Below, piece after piece: positions 20,678 to 30,291 of a stretch of 56,905 bases of DNA. The DNA lies in assembly GCF_001424425.1 (NCBI RefSeq), contig NZ_LMPT01000003.1, forward strand, positions 1 through 56,905, given 5' to 3'. The notes beneath the pieces are model-generated. The model ran no database searches. It worked only from the letters and a program-made list of their open reading frames with translations, and was not told the origin of the DNA. Origin of the DNA: Acidovorax sp. Leaf191 (GTDB lineage: Bacteria; Pseudomonadota; Gammaproteobacteria; Burkholderiales; Burkholderiaceae_C). The stretch's first letter is position 1, and each line of letters begins with the position of its first letter. The position numbers and the translations under genes are program-made.

Positions 20678-21607
20678 TCAGCGCGCTGGCAGGTAGCGAG
20701 ACGGGTCGACAGGCTTGCCCTGGCGGCGGATCTCGAAGTGCAGCTTCACGCGGTCGGCGTCGGTGCTGCCCATCTCGGCGATCTTCTGGCCCTTGCGCAC
20801 CGCCTGGTCTTCCTTGACCAGCAGCGTCTGGTTGTGGGCGTAGGCCGTCAGGAAGGTGTTGTTGTGCTTGAGGATCACCAGGTTGCCGTAGCCGCGCAGG
20901 CCGGCACCGGCGTACACCACGCGGCCATCGGCCGCGGCCAACACGGGGTCGCCCGCTTTGCCAGCGATGTCGTAGCCCTTGTTGCGCGCCTCGTCGAAGC
21001 CCGCGATCAGCGAGCCAGGGGCGGGCCAGATGAAGGCCAGTTCGTCGTCTCCCCCTGCAGCGGCGGGAGCGCTGGGCGCGGCAGGCACCGGTGCAGCCGC
21101 CACCATCGGGCCCGAGGCTGCAGGCGCACCGGGCTTGGCTGCGCTGGCGGGCGGCACAGGGCCGCTGGCCGGCGTGGCCGGCGTCACCGAGGACGACGCC
21201 ACCGGGCGGGTGACCACCCCGGTATCGGACGCCACCGCTTGCGATGCAGCCCCGGGAGCCACCACGCGCAGCACCTGGCCGACTTCGATCAGGTTGGCGT
21301 TTTCCAGGTTGTTCCAGCGGGCGATGTCTTTCCAGCTCTGGCCGGATTCCAGGCCGATGCGAATGAGGGTATCCCCAGGCTTGACGGTGTAGTAGCCCGG
21401 CTTGCCTGCGTTTTCGGCGCCCGGCAGGGGCTTGATGGGGGTGCCCACCACCACGCCGGACTGTGCGCCGGCAGAAGGCGCGGGAGACTGGGACGCCGTG
21501 CCCCGGTCTTCCACAGGAGCCCTGTTCAGCCGGGTGCCGCAACCGGTGAGCGCAAGCCCCGCCAGCGCCACGGTAAACCCAACCACAAGACCACGCGATA
21601 CGAACAT
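20678..21607 (-). CDS. nlpD: Murein-hydrolase activator NlpD (LysM, degenerate M23)
   Basis: Outer-membrane lipoprotein that activates the cell-separation amidase. A signal peptide with lipobox LTGC leads to a LysM domain (YYTVKPGDTLIRIGLESGQS), an Ala/Pro/Gly-rich linker and an M23 LytM domain. The first zinc-ligand motif, HxxxD in active enzymes, reads NKGYDIAG here and lacks the His. It is therefore probably a non-catalytic activator like E. coli NlpD. AAAGGGA sits eight bases before the ATG at 21607, which is why that start is taken over two upstream options. The gene after it is rluD, not rpoS. Confidence 0.93.
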   Translation of the reverse strand: MFVSRGLVVGFTVALAGLALTGCGTRLNRAPVEDRGTASQSPAPSAGAQSGVVVGTPIKPLPGAENAGKPGYYTVKPGDTLIRIGLESGQSWKDIARWNNLENANLIEVGQVLRVVAPGAASQAVASDTGVVTRPVASSSVTPATPASGPVPPASAAKPGAPAASGPMVAAAPVPAAPSAPAAAGGDDELAFIWPAPGSLIAGFDEARNKGYDIAGKAGDPVLAAADGRVVYAGAGLRGYGNLVILKHNNTFLTAYAHNQTLLVKEDQAVRKGQKIAEMGSTDADRVKLHFEIRRQGKPVDPSRYLPAR

Positions 21608-21840
21608 AAGCATTTCCCTTTGGACCGTGTTGTGCACTCACGTGCTCACGAAAACCGGTAAAAGGCCCGGCAACAAGGCGCGCGATGCGCCAAGAGATGA
21701 AGACCGCAAGCGGGCTGCGATGCAGAAGCCGGACCTTTTCCCGGCTGTTCCCATGCGCTGGACCATGAGATCAACGCTCGCGCCGTGGCAACCGCTGACC
21801 TCATGCCCCAGGGAGGACGCGTGCCAACGCACGAGCCCTT
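21608..21840. other. Gap between pcm and nlpD, no gene seen
   Basis: A 233-base interval with no ORF having a ribosome site and no RNA gene or strong hairpin that I can recognise. It probably contains the nlpD promoter. Confidence 0.5.
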
Positions 21841-22617
21841 CTAGGCAACCCCCGATTTTAGGGGGACAAAATGTACGGGCTCCAGCACGTTTTGTTTCAA
21901 TCCGTGCGGGGTTTTGTCGATCACGAGCAACATCTGCTGCCCGCCCGCCACGGCCATGGGGGCCACCAGCCGTCCGCCGACGGCCAGCTGGTCGCACCAC
22001 GCCTGCGGCACGGCGTCGCCGCCTGCGGCCGCGATGATGGCCGCGTAAGGCGCCCCCTTGGCATAGCCCAGCATGCCGTCGCCAAACAGCAGATGGACAT
22101 TCGCCAGCCGAAACGGCCGCAGATTGCTGCGGGCCTTGTCGTGCAGCCCGCGCAGCCGCTCCAGCGTGTAGACCTCGCGCGCCAGATGGCTGAGCACCGC
22201 CGCCTGGTAGCCACAGCCGGTGCCGATCTCCAGCACCCGGCCCAGGCCGCCGGAGCGTGCAATGTCCGCGCCCAGCAGCAGCTCGCACATGCGGGCCACC
22301 ACATTGGGTTTTGAAATGGTCTGGCCGAGCCCAATGGGCAGGCTGGTGTCTTCATACGCCTGGTTGACGAGCGCGCTGTCCACGAACTGGTGGCGCTGCA
22401 CCGCCCCCATGGCCTGCAGCACGGCGGACGACGTGATGCCGCCCGCCGCCAGCTTTTGCACCATGCGCGCGCGCACGGCCGCGGAATCAAGCCCCACCCC
22501 CGACGGCGAAGGTGCCGGCGGCCGCCCCCCCAGCGGCGCCGCAGGGGCCGGGCGCGCTGGCGTCGGTGCCGCCGTACCCGGCAGACGGGCCGGGAATCCG
22601 GGGCGGCGCTGCTGCAT
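21841..22617 (-). CDS. pcm: Protein-L-isoaspartate O-methyltransferase
   Basis: Repairs isoaspartyl damage in proteins using S-adenosylmethionine. The SAM-binding motif LEIGTGCGYQAAVLS is clear, with the PCMT-type segments LPIGLGQTISKP and VPQAWCDQLAVGGRLVAP. A Pro/Ala/Arg-rich leader of about 45 residues precedes the domain, giving 258 residues. The ATG at 22617 is three bases after the surE stop, with AAGG inside the surE end as ribosome site. Confidence 0.96.
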   Translation of the reverse strand: MQQRRPGFPARLPGTAAPTPARPAPAAPLGGRPPAPSPSGVGLDSAAVRARMVQKLAAGGITSSAVLQAMGAVQRHQFVDSALVNQAYEDTSLPIGLGQTISKPNVVARMCELLLGADIARSGGLGRVLEIGTGCGYQAAVLSHLAREVYTLERLRGLHDKARSNLRPFRLANVHLLFGDGMLGYAKGAPYAAIIAAAGGDAVPQAWCDQLAVGGRLVAPMAVAGGQQMLLVIDKTPHGLKQNVLEPVHFVPLKSGVA

Positions 22618-22619
22618 CG

Positions 22620-23408
22620 TCACGCCTTCGGGGCGTGGGCCGCCCCTGACGCCAGTCGCGACGCCGTCTGCGCCCAATAACCCAGGTTGTCGTGGTCGGT
22701 CAGATCCACCTTCAGCGGTGTGATCGACACATGGCCTTGCACGGTGGCGTGGAAGTCGGTGCCTTCGGCATCGTCCTTGGCTGCGCCCGCGCTGCCGATC
22801 CAGTACATCGCCTCACCCCGCGGGTTTTCCTGCACGATGACACGCTCGGCCGCATGGCGGCGGCCCAGCCGGCACAGCTTGATGGGCTTGAGCACGTCCA
22901 GGGGCAGGTTGGGAATGTTCACGTTCAACAACCACGGTGTTTCATTGACGAGCTGCTGGGCGCGCATTTGCTCCACGATCTCGCGGGCCTTGGCGGCTGC
23001 GGCCTCGATCTCGCCCCAGCCCTTGTCGACCTGGGAGAACGCGATGGCCGGGACGCCGAACAGGTAGCCCTCCATCGCCGCACCCACCGTGCCCGAGTAG
23101 ATGGTGTCGTCGCCCATGTTGGCGCCATTGTTGATGCCGGAGACCACCAGGTCGGGCCGGTAGCCCAGCAGCCCGGTGAGCGCGATGTGCACGCAGTCGG
23201 CCGGCGTGCCGTTCACATACCGAAAGCCGTTGTAGGCCTTGGTGACGGTCAGCGGCGAGTGCAGCGTCAGCGCATTCGACTTGGCGCTGTTGTTGTGCTC
23301 TGGCGCGACCACCTCCACCTCGACCCCGTCAAGGGTCTTAAGTGCATCGTGCAATGCCACGATGCCCGGAGCCTGGTAGCCGTCGTCGTTGGAGATCAGA
23401 ATTTTCAT
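22620..23408 (-). CDS. surE: 5'/3'-nucleotidase SurE
   Basis: Metal-dependent survival-protein phosphatase acting on nucleoside monophosphates. The first residues [16 protein letters not shown] contain the metal-binding Asp pair. Further family motifs are [14 protein letters not shown] and [23 protein letters not shown]. The ATG at 23408 gives the standard 262-residue protein; the frame opens 40 codons earlier, in non-conserved sequence. It is the first gene of surE-pcm-nlpD and is divergent from the quinone oxidoreductase gene, leaving 152 bases for both promoters. Confidence 0.98.
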   Translation of the reverse strand: MKILISNDDGYQAPGIVALHDALKTLDGVEVEVVAPEHNNSAKSNALTLHSPLTVTKAYNGFRYVNGTPADCVHIALTGLLGYRPDLVVSGINNGANMGDDTIYSGTVGAAMEGYLFGVPAIAFSQVDKGWGEIEAAAAKAREIVEQMRAQQLVNETPWLLNVNIPNLPLDVLKPIKLCRLGRRHAAERVIVQENPRGEAMYWIGSAGAAKDDAEGTDFHATVQGHVSITPLKVDLTDHDNLGYWAQTASRLASGAAHAPKA

Positions 23409-23560
23409 GGGTGGCAGCAGGGGGTTGCAACCGATTGTAGGTCGCAGTGCCCCGCCCGCCCCGCCCTCGCGCGCCAGCCAAGGCGGTCGCTCGTGGGACA
23501 ACGCGCGCCCGGGCCCCCCACCTATCATCCGTTCAACAAAATTGACCGGAGACCCATCCC

Positions 23561-24535
23561 ATGCACGCTTGGCTTTGCACCAACCCCGTCGGCGTCGACG
23601 CCCTGGCCTGGACCGAACTGCCCACGCCCACGCCCCAAGCCGGCGAGGTCCTCATCGAGATCAAGGCCGCCAGCCTGAACTTTCCCGACCTGCTCATCGT
23701 GCAGAACAAGTACCAGATGAAACCGCCGCTGCCCTTCGTGCCCGGCTCCGAATATGCCGGCGTGGTAGCGGCAGTGGGTGACGGCGTGACGCACCTGAAA
23801 GTGGGCCAGAACGTGGCCTGCCTGTCCGGCACGGGCGGCTTCGGCACGCACACCATCGCGCCTGCTGCGCTGTGCATGCCGCTGCCCGAAGGCTTCTCGC
23901 ACGTGGACGCAGCCGCGTTCATCATGATCTACGCCACGTCCTACCACGCGCTGGTGGACCGCGCCGCGCTCAAGGCGGGCGAGACGGTGCTGGTGCTGGG
24001 CGCTGCCGGCGGCGTGGGCACCTCGGCCATCCAGATCGCCAAGGCCATGGGCGCGCGCGTGATCGCAGCGGCCTCCAGCGACGAGAAATGCGCGCTGTGC
24101 ACCTCCATCGGGGCGGACGCCACCATCAACTACACCAAGGAGAACCTGCGCGAGTCCATCAAGGCACTGACCGACGGCAAGGGCCCCGACGTGATCTACG
24201 ACCCGGTGGGCGGCGACTTTGCCGAGCCCGCGTTCCGCTCCATCGCCTGGCGCGGCCGCTACCTGGTGGTGGGGTTTGCGTCCGGCCCCATCCCGGCCCT
24301 GCCCTTCAACCTGGCGCTGCTCAAGGGCGCGTCCATCGTGGGCGTGTTCTGGGGCGACTTCGCCAAGCGCGAACCCAAGGCCAACGCCGCCATGATGGGC
24401 GAGCTGGCGCAGTGGTACGCCCAGGGCAAGATCAAGCCGGTGATCGACCGCACCATGCCCATGGCCGAGCTGCCAGCCGCCTACGCGCACATGGGGTCGC
24501 GCGGCGTGATGGGCAAACTGGTCATGGTCAACTGA
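23561..24535 (+). CDS. Zinc-free NADPH:quinone oxidoreductase (MDR family)
   Basis: A 324-residue medium-chain dehydrogenase/reductase of the quinone oxidoreductase (QOR) subgroup. The N-terminal GroES-like domain (about 1-115) contains [14 protein letters not shown] and PGSEYAGVV and lacks the cysteine cluster of zinc alcohol dehydrogenases. The Rossmann domain has the dinucleotide motif [25 protein letters not shown] near residues 145-170. NADPH preference and quinone or enone substrate are inferred from the family. A GGAG ribosome site lies about ten bases upstream. It is transcribed divergently from surE. Confidence 0.91.
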   Translation: MHAWLCTNPVGVDALAWTELPTPTPQAGEVLIEIKAASLNFPDLLIVQNKYQMKPPLPFVPGSEYAGVVAAVGDGVTHLKVGQNVACLSGTGGFGTHTIAPAALCMPLPEGFSHVDAAAFIMIYATSYHALVDRAALKAGETVLVLGAAGGVGTSAIQIAKAMGARVIAAASSDEKCALCTSIGADATINYTKENLRESIKALTDGKGPDVIYDPVGGDFAEPAFRSIAWRGRYLVVGFASGPIPALPFNLALLKGASIVGVFWGDFAKREPKANAAMMGELAQWYAQGKIKPVIDRTMPMAELPAAYAHMGSRGVMGKLVMVN

Positions 24536-24668
24536 CAGCGGTAGGGCGCATCAACCCGCGCCCGCCACCCCGGGTCACTGGCGTTTTTGCCCCCCGGGGG
24601 CGGCACCCAAACAGCGGCTGCTGTGTCACACTTGGGGACTTCGCCCCCTCAGACCCTGGTGTCAGCAC

Positions 24669-26210
24669 ATGGCCGACCGTCCACCCTCCGAAATCGCGCG
24701 CGAGACACTCAAGCAGCTGGCCATCCGCCGCTTGCAGCCCACGCCCGACAACTATCTGGCGCTGTATGACGAGATCGCCGAAACCCGCAGCCCGCAGCCC
24801 TTTCCCGAGGGGCCGCTGAGCCAGATCCTGCGGGTGCTGCCGGGGCAGACCCCAGCGCAAAAGCGCCTTTTGGGCCAATTCGAGCGGGCAATCATCCAGA
24901 AGGACTGGTCGTCGTTGCAAAGCACCATGGTCGGCTACGCCAACCTGGGGCTGAACCCCATGTCGGCCACGGCCACGCCCATCGAGACAGCCGCGGACGC
25001 CGCCCCGCCCGCCGCCATCCTGCCCGACGAATTTGCGCAGCTCTTGGCGCGCCTGGTGGACAACGTGCTGCCCGCGCTGGGCGACGACGACGCCCGCGTG
25101 ATCGAGATGGCGCAGCAGCTCGTCACCTTCCTGCGCGAGCCCGCGCCCCCCATCTCCACCGCCCAGCTCATGCTGGGCAACTTCACCTACCGGCTGTCGT
25201 TCGCCACCGAAGAGCAAGGCGCCATCCGCAGCGGCCTGCTGAACCTGCTGCACATGGTGTTCGAGAACATTGCCGTGCTCAGCGCCGAAGACCGCTGGCT
25301 GCAGGGCCAGGCCCAGGCGCTGATGGCAGCATCCACCCCGCCGCTGACCCTGCGCCGGCTGGACGACGTGCAGCGCCGCCTGAAGGACGTGATCTTCAAG
25401 CAGGCCGAGGCCAAGGCCCGCACGGTGGAGGCGCAGGAGCAGATGAAGGAAATGCTCACCACCTTCATCGAGCGCCTGGCGCGGATCACCGCCTCCAGCA
25501 CCACCTACCAGGGCACGATGGAGCGCTGCGCCGACCTGATCGGCAAGGCCAACACCATCGAGGAGATCGCCCCGGTGCTGCAGGAGGTGATGAGCGCGAC
25601 CCGCTCCATGGCCCTGGACAGCCGCGTGACCCACGACGAACTGCAGGACCTGCGCGAGCGCACCGAAGCCAAGCGCGCCGAGGTGGCCAAGCTGCAGGAA
25701 GAGCTCGACCGCGCCAGCGCCCAGGCACGGCACGACCCGCTGACCGGATCGCTCAACCGCAAGGGCCTGGACGAGGCGATGGAGCGCGAGATCGCCCGAT
25801 CGCGCCGCCTGGGCTCGCCGCTGTGCCTGGCGCTGCTCGACGTGGACAATTTCAAGACCATCAACGACCGCCTGGGCCATTCCGGCGGCGACGCGGCCCT
25901 GGTTCACCTGGCACAGGTCACGCGCGAGGTCATGCGCCCCCAGGACCTGCTGGCGCGCTATGGCGGTGAAGAATTCGTGCTGGTACTGCCCGACACCACG
26001 GTCGACAGCGGCGTGGCCGCCATGACCCGGCTGCAGCGCGAGCTGACCACCCGGTTCTTTTTGCAGGGCACCGAGAAGGTGCTCATCACCTTCAGCGCCG
26101 GCGTGGCCCAGCTGGCAGACAGCGAAAGCAGCGCCGACGCCATCCGCCGCGCGGACCAGGGCATGTACCTGGCCAAGCGGTCGGGCAAGAACCGGGTGAT
26201 GCCGGCGTAG
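24669..26210 (+). CDS. Cytosolic GGDEF diguanylate cyclase
   Basis: Likely makes cyclic di-GMP. The C-terminal GGDEF domain (about 350-510) starts with HDPLTGSLNRKGLDEAM and has an intact catalytic RYGGEEF near residue 430. No clear RxxD inhibitory site is seen before it. The N-terminal 310 residues are helical, contain no transmembrane segment and begin with PPSEIARETLKQLAIRRLQPTPDNYLALYDE; this module is unassigned. A coiled coil (about 315-352) joins the two parts. Weak ribosome site. The cycle signal is unknown. Confidence 0.92.
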   Translation: MADRPPSEIARETLKQLAIRRLQPTPDNYLALYDEIAETRSPQPFPEGPLSQILRVLPGQTPAQKRLLGQFERAIIQKDWSSLQSTMVGYANLGLNPMSATATPIETAADAAPPAAILPDEFAQLLARLVDNVLPALGDDDARVIEMAQQLVTFLREPAPPISTAQLMLGNFTYRLSFATEEQGAIRSGLLNLLHMVFENIAVLSAEDRWLQGQAQALMAASTPPLTLRRLDDVQRRLKDVIFKQAEAKARTVEAQEQMKEMLTTFIERLARITASSTTYQGTMERCADLIGKANTIEEIAPVLQEVMSATRSMALDSRVTHDELQDLRERTEAKRAEVAKLQEELDRASAQARHDPLTGSLNRKGLDEAMEREIARSRRLGSPLCLALLDVDNFKTINDRLGHSGGDAALVHLAQVTREVMRPQDLLARYGGEEFVLVLPDTTVDSGVAAMTRLQRELTTRFFLQGTEKVLITFSAGVAQLADSESSADAIRRADQGMYLAKRSGKNRVMPA

Positions 26211-26215
26211 CGGCT

Positions 26216-26251
26216 CCCCCTGAGTCGCCTGCGGCGCCTTCCCCCAGGGGG
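26216..26251. repeat. REP-like nested hairpin element
   Basis: Six bases after the diguanylate cyclase stop, CCCCCTG (26216-26222) pairs with CAGGGGG (26245-26251) around an inner GCC-TGC-GGC dyad. This design resembles short palindromic intergenic repeats abundant in Acidovorax-type genomes, and it may also end the transcript. A related run of C then G (TGCCCCCCGGGGGC-like, about 24588-24602) precedes the same gene. Confidence 0.7.
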
Positions 26252-26395
26252 ACGCCACCCGTGGCCTGGCAGAGCCAGTTCCACGGTGGCACGGGCCTGG
26301 GGGCGCGCCGGTATCGACGTCCGCTTGATTAGGATGCTGCTCAAAGCAGCGCCTGCTCGGGCTGCTGTTGCCCATCACCTGAAACGTCACCGACC

Positions 26396-27961
26396 ATGGA
26401 CCGCCGCGCATTTCTACAACTCGCCGCCTACGCGGCCGCAGCGACTGCCCTGCCCCGCTGGGCGTGGAGCAACGCGCCTTCGCTGTCCACCCACCCGTTC
26501 GCGCTGGGCGTGGCCAGTGGCGATCCGGCGCCGGACGGGGTGGTGCTGTGGACGCGCCTGGTGCTGGCCGATGCGGCGCAGCTGCAGGCGGCCCACACCG
26601 TGCGGTGGGAGGTGGCGCACGATGCGCGCTTTGCGAAGATCGTGCAAAAGGGCGAGGCGCCTGCCCTGCCGCAGCTGGGCCACAGCGTGCATGTGGAGCT
26701 GCGCGGCCTAGCGCCGGGGCGTTGGTACCACTACCGCTTCATGCTGGGCGATGCGGTCAGCGCCGTGGGCCGCACGCGCACCGCGCCTGCGGCGGGCGAC
26801 CTGCCGGATGCGCTGCGGGTGGCCTTTGCGTCGTGCCAGCGGTGGGAGCACGGCCAGTACGCCGCGTGGCGCCACCTGGCGGCCGACCAGCCCGACCTGG
26901 TGCTGTTCCTGGGCGACTACATCTACGAATATGCCACGCCCAAGAATGCATCGGACCTGGCGCGCACCCACACCCTCAAGGTGGCGACCACGCTGGCCGA
27001 CTACCGCGACCGGTACGCACTGCACAAGAGCGACCCGGCCCTGCAGGCCGCCCATGCCACCTGCCCCTGGGCCGTGACCTGGGACGACCACGAAGTGCAA
27101 AACGACTACGCCGCGGGCGCAGGCCGGGGCGACACCCCGCACTTCCTGGCGATGCGCGGCGCCGCGTGGCAAGCGTTCTACGAGAACATGCCCCTGCGCG
27201 CCACGAGCCTGGCCCGGCCCTTCCCCGACACCCGGTGGGACGCGCTGCAGGTCTACCGCCGGCTGCGCTGGGGCCGCCTGGCCCACATCCACCTGCTGGA
27301 CGGCCGCCAGTACCGCACCTGGCAAGCCTGCCGCACGCCCGATTCCGCCAACGCAGGCGCCGTGCGCGCCGGCGCCTGCGCCGAGCTGGCCGACCCGGCC
27401 CGCACCTACCTTGGCGCGGCGCAGGAGCAGTGGCTCGACACAGGTCTGGCCAGCGACGCGGCCGCGCCGGACGCCACCCGCTGGAGCTTGCTGGCCCAGC
27501 AGACGCTGTTCTCGCCCCGCCACTACCCATCCGGCACGGTGACCACCGACAACTGGGACGGCTACCCCGCCGGCCGCGCGCGCCTGCTGCAATCGGTGGC
27601 CCGCCACGCTCCCCGCAACACCGTGCTGCTGGGCGGCGACATCCACCAGAACTATGTATGCCGCGTGCACGCCGACGCAGACCGACCGGATTCTCCCGTC
27701 ATCGCCAGCGAGTTCTGCGGCACCTCCATCAGCTCGCGCTCGGGCACCACGCAGGACAAGGTGGACGCCGTGGCCCGGCACAACCCCCACGTGCTGCTGG
27801 CCCGCTGCGACCTGCGCGGCTACGGCATTGCCGACATCACGCCCGAACGCTGGACCACCACCCTGCGCACCGTGGACGACCCGATGCGCGCGGACAGCGG
27901 CGTGAGCACCCTGGCCAAGTTCGTCGTGCAAGACGGGCGCGCCGGGCCCGTGGCGGCGTGA
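26396..27961 (+). CDS. phoD: PhoD-type alkaline phosphatase, Tat-exported
   Basis: Secreted phosphodiesterase/phosphomonoesterase of the PhoD family, which binds iron and calcium. A twin-arginine signal (MDRRAFLQLAAYAAAATALP) directs folded export to the periplasm. The PhoD N-terminal beta domain (PFALGVASGDPAPDGVVLWTRL) precedes the catalytic domain. Metal-site motifs are SCQRWEHGQY, FLGDYIYEY (about 171), WDDHEVQNDY (about 228) and LLGGDIHQNY (about 411). The 521-residue length is typical. No pho-box could be identified upstream, so phosphate control is only inferred from the family. Confidence 0.94.
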   Translation: MDRRAFLQLAAYAAAATALPRWAWSNAPSLSTHPFALGVASGDPAPDGVVLWTRLVLADAAQLQAAHTVRWEVAHDARFAKIVQKGEAPALPQLGHSVHVELRGLAPGRWYHYRFMLGDAVSAVGRTRTAPAAGDLPDALRVAFASCQRWEHGQYAAWRHLAADQPDLVLFLGDYIYEYATPKNASDLARTHTLKVATTLADYRDRYALHKSDPALQAAHATCPWAVTWDDHEVQNDYAAGAGRGDTPHFLAMRGAAWQAFYENMPLRATSLARPFPDTRWDALQVYRRLRWGRLAHIHLLDGRQYRTWQACRTPDSANAGAVRAGACAELADPARTYLGAAQEQWLDTGLASDAAAPDATRWSLLAQQTLFSPRHYPSGTVTTDNWDGYPAGRARLLQSVARHAPRNTVLLGGDIHQNYVCRVHADADRPDSPVIASEFCGTSISSRSGTTQDKVDAVARHNPHVLLARCDLRGYGIADITPERWTTTLRTVDDPMRADSGVSTLAKFVVQDGRAGPVAA

Positions 27962-27970
27962 ACGCTCCTC

Positions 27971-28011
27971 TTTTGATAGCTGGTCGCGCTTGTCCAGACA
28001 GCGGCAGGGCC
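27971..28011 (+). repeat. Dispersed intergenic repeat, copy 1
   Basis: Starts with TTTTGATAGCTGGTCGCGCT ten bases after the phoD stop. A second copy lies inverted at 45983-46023, with about 36 of 41 positions identical. Neither copy is coding. The origin is unknown. Confidence 0.7.
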
Positions 28012-28118
28012 ATAAAAAGCTTCAAACCCAGCGCCTGTAGCGCAATGTAACGCCGAGCCCTTGCGCGGGCTGAGCACCGTACGATGGCCGCTTCTTGCTT
28101 GCCACGAAGGAGAAGCCC

Positions 28119-29984
28119 ATGTCCCCCATCGTCCCGCCGGCCCCGGCATCGTCCCGGCGTTTGCGCCCTGGCCTGATCACCGGCACCGCGCTCGCCGCAC
28201 TGTTGGCGGGCTGCGCTGGCACCATCAGCCCCTCGCAGTTCGCCTACACCGTGCCGGCCCAGCCGGAGGGCTCGTCGGGCTACACCGAAAAACCGGGCTG
28301 GGCCACCGAGAAGTTCGCCGTGGCCGCCGCCAACCCGCTGGCGACCGATGCGGGCTACCAGATCCTCAAGGCCGGGGGCTCGGCCGTGGACGCGGCCATT
28401 GCGGTGCAGATGGTGCTGACCCTGGTCGAGCCGCAGTCCAGCGGCATCGGCGGCGGCGCCTTCTTGCTGCACAGCAACGGCAAGGCGGTGGAGGCCTACG
28501 ACGGGCGCGAGACCGCCCCCGCCGCTGCGGACGAAAAACTCTTCCTCGGCGCCGACGGCAAACCTGTGCCGTTCTACGACGGCGTGGTGGGCGGCCGCTC
28601 GGTCGGCGTGCCCGGCACCGTGCGCATGCTGGAGCTGGCGCACAAGCAGCACGGCAAGCTGCCCTGGGCCACACTGTTCCAGCCCGCCATCACCCTGGCC
28701 GAGGGCGGCTTCAAGATCAGCGCGCGGCTCAATACCCTGGTGGCGGCGGACCCGCACCTCAAAAAGGACCCGGTGGCCGCCGCCTACTTCTACAAGGCCG
28801 ACGGCGATGCCCGCGACGTGGGCGTGAACCTGCGCAACCCCGAACTGGCTGCGGTGCTGCGCCGCATCGCCGCCGAAGGCAGCAAGGCCCTGCACGAGGG
28901 CGAGATCGCCCAGGCCATCGTCGACAAGGTGCAAAAGCACCCCACCAACCCCGGCAAGCTCAGCTTGGCCGACCTGGCCGGCTACCAGCCTAAAAAGCGC
29001 GAGGCGCTGTGCCACGACTACCAGGTCGCCACCAAGGACTTCCGCGTCTGCGGCTTCCCGCCGCCCAGCTCGGGCGCCATCGCCATCGGGCAGATCCTGG
29101 GCATCCTCAAGAACACCGACGCCGCCGCCAAGCCGCTTCAGGACGGCATCCCCTCGGCCGACTGGCTGCACCTGTACACCGAGGCTGCGCGCCTGGCGTT
29201 CGCCGACCGCGCGCAGTACGTCGCCGACCCCGACTTCGTGCAGCCCCCCGCGGGCAGCTGGAGCAGCCTGCTCGCACCCGCCTACCTGGCCGACCGCGCC
29301 AAGCTCATCGGCGCGCAGAGCATGAAGGTCGCGCAGCCCGGCAACCCCGGCGCGGTGAAGACCAGCTACGCGCCCATGCCCGACCAGCCCGAGTACGGCA
29401 CCAGCCACATCAGCATCGTCGACGCTTTCGGCAACGCAGTGGCCATGACCACCACCATCGAAGACCAGTTCGGCGCGCGGCAGATGGTGACCACCAGCGC
29501 CGCACGCAGCGGGGGCTTCCTGCTCAACAACGAACTCACCGACTTCAGCTTCGCGCCCGCCGACGCGCAGGGCCAGCCCATTGCCAACCGCGTGCAGCCC
29601 GGCAAGCGCCCGCGCTCGTCCATGGCCCCCACGCTGGTGTTCGACAAGGCCACGGGCGAGCTCTTGATGAGCGGCGGCAGCCCCGGCGGCGCGGCCATCA
29701 TCCACTACACCGCCAAGACGCTGTACGGCGTGCTCAACTGGGGCCTGATGCCGCAGCAGGCCATCAACCTGCCCAACTTCGGCTCCATGAACGGGCCCAC
29801 GCTGCTGGAGGAAAAGCGCTTCCCGCCCGCTACTGTGGAAGCCCTGCGCGCCCGCGGCGCCGAAGTGCGCGAGATGAACATGACCAGCGGCCTGCAGGCC
29901 ATCACCCTGGGCAACGCCCATGGCAAGAAGCTGTGGATGGGTGGCGCCGACCCACGGCGCGAGGGTGTGGTGATGGGGGACTGA
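28119..29984 (+). CDS. ggt: Gamma-glutamyltransferase (lipoprotein)
   Basis: N-terminal-nucleophile hydrolase that cleaves gamma-glutamyl bonds of glutathione in the periplasm. A signal peptide with lipobox LLAGC (Cys about 31) suggests membrane anchoring. The proenzyme should self-cleave before Thr428, in EYGTSHISIVDAFGNAVAMT, which matches the family's nucleophile region. The large-subunit motif QMVLTLVEPQSSGIGGGAF and the small-subunit SGGSPGGAAIIHY are present. AAGGAG eight bases before the ATG at 28119 fixes the start. The product is 621 residues. Confidence 0.95.
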   Translation: MSPIVPPAPASSRRLRPGLITGTALAALLAGCAGTISPSQFAYTVPAQPEGSSGYTEKPGWATEKFAVAAANPLATDAGYQILKAGGSAVDAAIAVQMVLTLVEPQSSGIGGGAFLLHSNGKAVEAYDGRETAPAAADEKLFLGADGKPVPFYDGVVGGRSVGVPGTVRMLELAHKQHGKLPWATLFQPAITLAEGGFKISARLNTLVAADPHLKKDPVAAAYFYKADGDARDVGVNLRNPELAAVLRRIAAEGSKALHEGEIAQAIVDKVQKHPTNPGKLSLADLAGYQPKKREALCHDYQVATKDFRVCGFPPPSSGAIAIGQILGILKNTDAAAKPLQDGIPSADWLHLYTEAARLAFADRAQYVADPDFVQPPAGSWSSLLAPAYLADRAKLIGAQSMKVAQPGNPGAVKTSYAPMPDQPEYGTSHISIVDAFGNAVAMTTTIEDQFGARQMVTTSAARSGGFLLNNELTDFSFAPADAQGQPIANRVQPGKRPRSSMAPTLVFDKATGELLMSGGSPGGAAIIHYTAKTLYGVLNWGLMPQQAINLPNFGSMNGPTLLEEKRFPPATVEALRARGAEVREMNMTSGLQAITLGNAHGKKLWMGGADPRREGVVMGD

Positions 29985-30061
29985 GGAAGGCCCCACTTGC
30001 AATAAATAAAAAATCCACGCAATTTTCACTGATCATTAATTTACTCGCAATCCAAGAGGAT

Positions 30062-30268
30062 TTAATTTAAGTATTTTTCACACAACTTTCTACTACCATC
30101 ATAAGAACGCTTTATTCGACAAACATTTTCAATCAATGCAATCACAGGGAGAAAATTGCCATGCCTTGCACCAACCAAAAATTCCTTCAATTGCATCCCC
30201 TTAAAATCTTTAAAATCCATACCTCTTGATTTCTGATCAACCATAATATCCAACCCTTTTAAACACAT
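30062..30268 (-). CDS. Small AT-rich hypothetical protein after orphan RHS tip
   Basis: Sixty-eight residues, hydrophilic to amphipathic (MDFKDFKGMQLKEFLVGARHGNFLPV), with no signal peptide or recognised domain. The ATG at 30244, with an AGGG stretch upstream, would give 60 residues and fits as well. It is the last gene of the AT-rich RHS segment, 23 bases after the candidate immunity gene, so it may be a second immunity or accessory protein. It could also be a chance frame in AT-rich DNA, though its codon choice matches neighbouring tip genes. Confidence 0.45.
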   Translation of the reverse strand: MCLKGLDIMVDQKSRGMDFKDFKGMQLKEFLVGARHGNFLPVIALIENVCRIKRSYDGSRKLCEKYLN

Positions 30269-30291
30269 CGACTCAGACTTACTTCCTGGTT

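Noticed and set aside
27837..30029. 730-codon minus-strand frame opposite ggt
   Set aside because: Antisense to a gene with an intact catalytic motif and strong ribosome site.
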